DNA of 9,939 nucleotides, taken from positions 1 through 9,939 of the forward strand of contig JAFXBO010000231.1 of the NCBI GenBank assembly GCA_017521775.1, in the 5' to 3' direction. Position 1 is the first letter of the stretch. Every line of letters begins with the position of its first letter. Source of the stretch: Clostridia bacterium. GTDB lineage: Bacteria > Bacillota > Clostridia > UBA1381. The translations under genes were made by a program, and so were the position numbers. Under the pieces are notes generated by a model that was not told the DNA's origin, did no database searches, and saw only the letters and a program-made list of their open reading frames with translations. Below are positions 7,432 through 9,939 of this stretch, piece after piece.

Positions 7432-8514
7432 TTATTTATTTTCGGCTTCAAATTTCTTCATAAATTCAACCAAAGCCTTAACACCTTCAACAGGCATAGC
7501 GTTATAGATACTTGCTCTCATACCACCAACTGTTCTGTGTCCCTTTAAGTTAACAAAGCCTGCTTCCTTTGCTTCCTTAACAAATTTAGCATCAAGTTCT
7601 TCGTTTCCTGTTATAAAAGGAATATTCATCAATGAACGGTCTTCCTTAACAACTGTACCCTTGAACATTTCTGATGAATCAAGGAAATCATACAGCATTT
7701 TAGCTTTTTCTTCGTTCAACTTCTGAACTGCTGCTATTCCACCCTTTTCCTTAATCCATTCCAAAACCAATTTCATAACATATATACCATATGTAGGTGG
7801 TGTGTTATACATTGAACCATTATCAACATGAATTTGATAATTAAACATTGTTGGAGTGAAATCCATCTGGTTTCCGATCAAATTCTCTCTAATAATGCAA
7901 AGAGTAACCCCTGCAGGTCCTAAGTTCTTTTGTGCACCTGCATAAAGCATACCAAACTTGGAAACATCCATAACCTCTGACATTACCATTGATGAAATAT
8001 CAGCAACCAATGGAATATCACCTGTATCAGGAAGCTCGTTATATTTTGTCCCATAAATTGTGTTATTCATACAAATATAGAAATAGTCTGCATCCTTTGA
8101 GAATGTGTTCTTATCAAGCTTTGGAATATAGCTGAAAGTCTTATCTGCTGATGATGCAATCTCATTAACTGTTATATATTTTTTAGCCTCGGCAGCTGCT
8201 TTTTTTGCCCATTGTCCTGTGATAACAATATCACACTTTTTATTCTTATTACCAAGATTCATAGGAATCATTGCAAATTGACTTGATGCACCGCCCTGTA
8301 AGAATAAAACTTTATAATTATCAGGAACATTCATAAGCTCTCTCACCAATGCTTCACAGCCATTGATTATTTCCTCATAATCTTTTGAACGGTGGCTCAT
8401 TTCCATAACGGACATTCCTGCCTTGCCGTATTCAACCATTTCATCTTGTGCCTTTTTCAACACTTCTTCAGGAAGCATTGAAGGACCTGCAGAAAAATTA
8501 TAAACTCTGCTCAT
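7432..8514 (-). CDS. serC: Phosphoserine aminotransferase
   Basis: SerC is a PLP-dependent aminotransferase that converts 3-phosphohydroxypyruvate and glutamate to O-phosphoserine and 2-oxoglutarate; in some bacteria it also acts in pyridoxal phosphate synthesis. The 360 residues match the family length (about 360). Landmarks: N-terminal VYNFSAGPSMLP 4-15, EMSHRSKDY 38-46, cofactor phosphate-binding GGAS 74-77, W102 (stacks on the PLP ring), DISS 172-175, Schiff-base Lys196 in GAQKNLGP and the C-terminal GHRTVGGMRASIYNA 325-339. The ATG has GGAGGG 8 nt upstream (8523-8528). serC is first in a serC-serA pair, so the two sequential enzymes are made from one message, while phosphoserine phosphatase is not in the window. 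A near-consensus promoter lies about 60-90 nt upstream. Confidence 0.98.
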   Translation of the reverse strand: MSRVYNFSAGPSMLPEEVLKKAQDEMVEYGKAGMSVMEMSHRSKDYEEIINGCEALVRELMNVPDNYKVLFLQGGASSQFAMIPMNLGNKNKKCDIVITGQWAKKAAAEAKKYITVNEIASSADKTFSYIPKLDKNTFSKDADYFYICMNNTIYGTKYNELPDTGDIPLVADISSMVMSEVMDVSKFGMLYAGAQKNLGPAGVTLCIIRENLIGNQMDFTPTMFNYQIHVDNGSMYNTPPTYGIYVMKLVLEWIKEKGGIAAVQKLNEEKAKMLYDFLDSSEMFKGTVVKEDRSLMNIPFITGNEELDAKFVKEAKEAGFVNLKGHRTVGGMRASIYNAMPVEGVKALVEFMKKFEAENK

Positions 8515-8573
8515 TTTAAAAACCCTCCAAATCGTTAAAATGATAATTATGTCTATTTTTACATTATTCTATC

Positions 8574-8602
8574 ATTATATACCACTTTATTTAATAAGTC
8601 AA
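8574..8602 (-). promoter_or_regulatory. Predicted sigma-A promoter for serC-serA
   Basis: On the minus strand, TTGACT (8597-8602; 5 of 6) is followed after exactly 17 nt by TATAAT (8574-8579; 6 of 6). This is the best promoter match in the window. The start would be near 8567, giving a leader of about 50 nt. That is too short for a T-box or other large riboswitch. Confidence 0.75.
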
Positions 8603-8620
8603 TAAATTATTGTTATTTTT

Positions 8621-9337
8621 CTAACTATTTTCTAAAAAATCTTTGATTGACTGAGCTATTGCCCATGCAAGTCTTGATTGATAATCTTCATCATTTAATT
8701 TTTTTTCTTCTTCGGGATTTGACAAAAATCCACATTCCACCAATACAGCAGGAGACGGAGGATTTTTCATCAAAAATAACGATTGGTCAGCAGCCTTAAC
8801 AGCGTACATTTTAGCACCTGTGATTTCCGACATTTTTTCCTGCATTGAGTTTGCAAGTTCTTTTGTTTGGGGATGGTTGTTGTCATAAAATAACCTCAAA
8901 CCGTTGACTTTTGGTTGCTCAAAATGATTCATATGAATTGATATAAATAAATCTGCCTCACTTTTTTTTATTATTTTAAGCCTTTCATTCATATCCTCTC
9001 TTTTCATTTCTCTTAAACTTTTTCCGTCATCTTCAAAAGACAGGCAATTCTCATCATTTCTTGTCATTGTCACTTCTATTCCGCCAACACTTAAAATTTC
9101 TTCAACCTTTTTTGCTACAGACAGATTAATTGATTGTTCGATTGTTCCACCTATCCCCACTGCGCCACCATCAGGAAGTCCGTGTCCTGCATCAATGACA
9201 ACTTTATGTTCGTCGTTATTTGTTCCAAAAGTTCTTAAAATCGGAGTAATACTAAGCGTTACACCAACCAAAAGTCCTGTTGCAATAAACAATGACGACC
9301 ACAAAACCTCTTTTCTGTTTTTGACAATAAACAACAA
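8621..9337 (-). CDS. cwlD: CwlD-type N-acetylmuramoyl-L-alanine amidase (sporulation/germination)
   Basis: CwlD cleaves the peptide side chain from muramic acid during spore cortex synthesis, allowing the muramic-delta-lactam recognised by germination hydrolases to form. Numbered from the chosen start (238 aa, close to the roughly 237 of B. subtilis CwlD), a membrane anchor or uncleaved signal covers about 11-32. The Amidase_3 domain begins near 45, with zinc ligands His52 (IDAGHGLPDGGAVG), Glu67 (IEQSIN) and His135 (ISIHMN), and catalytic Glu201 (LVECGFLSN). All are present. TTG 9335-9337 was chosen because AGGTGA (9343-9348) is 5 nt before it. The frame also has a TTG at 9350-9352 (243 aa), but no good ribosome site precedes that codon. 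It lies 72 nt after the glucokinase stop and 106 nt before serC, with no strong terminator on either side. The amidase family is certain; the CwlD subtype is inferred from motifs, size and the sporulation-gene context. Confidence 0.9.
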   Translation of the reverse strand: MLFIVKNRKEVLWSSLFIATGLLVGVTLSITPILRTFGTNNDEHKVVIDAGHGLPDGGAVGIGGTIEQSINLSVAKKVEEILSVGGIEVTMTRNDENCLSFEDDGKSLREMKREDMNERLKIIKKSEADLFISIHMNHFEQPKVNGLRLFYDNNHPQTKELANSMQEKMSEITGAKMYAVKAADQSLFLMKNPPSPAVLVECGFLSNPEEEKKLNDEDYQSRLAWAIAQSIKDFLENS

Positions 9338-9342
9338 ATAAA

Positions 9343-9348
9343 TCACCT
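9343..9348 (-). promoter_or_regulatory. Ribosome binding site that sets the cwlD start
   Basis: AGGTGA on the minus strand lies 5 nt before the TTG at 9335-9337 and fits the anti-Shine-Dalgarno end of 16S rRNA. A start at the earlier TTG (9350-9352) would bury this site in codons 2-4. Confidence 0.6.
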
Positions 9349-9409
9349 GCAAATCAAAATAAACTTATCTGTCTATTTCTATTCGCAAGTGTTTTTATTT
9401 ATTACAATA

Positions 9410-9939
9410 TCATCCCTTACAAGCCAGAGCAGCACCTATTATACCTGCATCATTAAAAAGTGTGGCAATCCTGATATCAGTCTTTTTACGATCCTTATTA
9501 TATTCGTGACTGTAACAGTACTCCTTAACAGGTTCAAGCAAATAGTCTCCCTCTTTACTTATCCCCCCACCGATTACAATCTTTTCAGGTTGGAAAATAT
9601 TCACTATGCTAACCAATCCTGATGCAACATACTCTAAATATTTTTTAACAACCTCTATGCCTGTCTCATCTCCAGCTTTGGCAGCTTCAAAGGCTGTTAT
9701 TCCACTGACTTTTCCGTCTCTTTTTGCAATCTTATTCATCAGACTCTCAGGATTTCTTTCCATAGCCTCCTTTGTCTGCTTTATCAATGCAGTCACAGAT
9801 GCATACGCTTCCCAACACCCGATATTTCCACAATTACAAGGTATTCCATCGTGTACAAGGGTTATATGTCCAAGCTCTCCGCCTGCACAGTTAAATCCGT
9901 TATAAATCTTACCATTAATAACAATTCCACCACCAACAC
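9410..9939 (-). CDS. glcK: ROK-family glucokinase, 5' end cut by window edge
   Basis: ROK glucokinase phosphorylates glucose to glucose 6-phosphate with ATP in the cytosol. The frame is open to the right edge; 175 complete residues are visible, the C-terminal part of a protein normally near 310-320 aa. An internal GTG at 9794-9796 is not the start, because conserved ROK sequence lies before it. Visible residues begin VGGGIVINGKIYNGF. The glucose-contact motif is GGELGH (E21, H24). The ROK zinc site is H24 with CNCGNIGCWE (C34, C36, C41). The C-terminal half carries VNIFQPEKIVIGGGIS and ends in an alanine/glycine-rich helix (NDAGIIGAALA), both typical of glucokinase. The N-terminal ATP-binding DxGGT lies outside the window. 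Being a sugar kinase rather than a ROK repressor is inferred from the missing sign of DNA-binding and the match to Firmicutes glucokinases; another hexose specificity is possible. cwlD follows by 72 nt. Confidence 0.93.
   Translation of the reverse strand, partial: VGGGIVINGKIYNGFNCAGGELGHITLVHDGIPCNCGNIGCWEAYASVTALIKQTKEAMERNPESLMNKIAKRDGKVSGITAFEAAKAGDETGIEVVKKYLEYVASGLVSIVNIFQPEKIVIGGGISKEGDYLLEPVKEYCYSHEYNKDRKKTDIRIATLFNDAGIIGAALACKG

Noticed and set aside
8515..8620. Searched for a terminator of cwlD and a T-box or riboswitch before serC.
   Set aside because: Only a weak TTTATT/AATAAA hairpin is seen, and the leader after the predicted promoter is about 50 nt; neither call is supported.
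9338..9409. Searched for a terminator or promoter between glcK and cwlD.
   Set aside because: No stable hairpin with a U-tract and no well-spaced -35/-10 pair; transcript linkage is left open.
9794..9796. GTG as the start of the glucokinase reading frame.
   Set aside because: Conserved ROK motifs, including the zinc-binding cysteines and GGELGH, lie upstream in the same frame, so the gene continues past the window edge.

Overview
The window is an AT-rich stretch of chromosome from a low-GC, endospore-forming member of the Firmicutes, most likely a clostridium in the broad sense. Evidence: LonB, a YlmC/YmxH-family PRC-barrel protein and a CwlD-type amidase are all families tied to sporulation or germination. 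ClpE, NrdR, MnmE, short-type SerA with SerC, and a ROK glucokinase are also typical of Firmicutes. Strong GGAGG-type ribosome sites, some TTG/GTG starts and A/T-flanked hairpin terminators fit as well. Genus or species cannot be given from the sequence alone.

Layout, left to right. The 3' part of lonB (+) runs in from the left edge and ends at a bidirectional terminator (1529-1565). It faces a minus-strand cluster that reads ylmC/ymxH - nrdR - mnmE (3742 down to 1568). A divergent promoter region (3743-3902) separates that cluster from clpE (+, 3903-6206), which encodes a two-AAA+ unfoldase with an N-terminal four-cysteine zinc finger. clpE ends at a second bidirectional terminator (6210-6241). 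This also terminates a minus-strand series entering from the right edge: glcK (ROK glucokinase, cut by the window end) - cwlD - serC - serA.

Functionally these are several separate housekeeping units. They are protein quality control (LonB, ClpE), tRNA wobble-uridine modification (MnmE), ribonucleotide reductase repression (NrdR), the first two steps of serine synthesis from 3-phosphoglycerate (SerA, SerC), glucose phosphorylation (ROK kinase) and spore cortex or germination functions (CwlD, YlmC/YmxH). serC and serA are closely coupled (17-nt gap), and so are nrdR and mnmE (16-nt gap), each with the downstream ribosome site lying in or against the upstream stop codon.

There is no rRNA, tRNA, CRISPR, insertion sequence, phage or island signature, and no intergenic stretch over 300 bases (the longest is about 160). 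I found no undescribed multi-gene system. The most distinctive feature is the ClpE region between the zinc finger and the first AAA+ module: a methionine-rich imperfect duplication followed by a Lys/Asn-rich linker.
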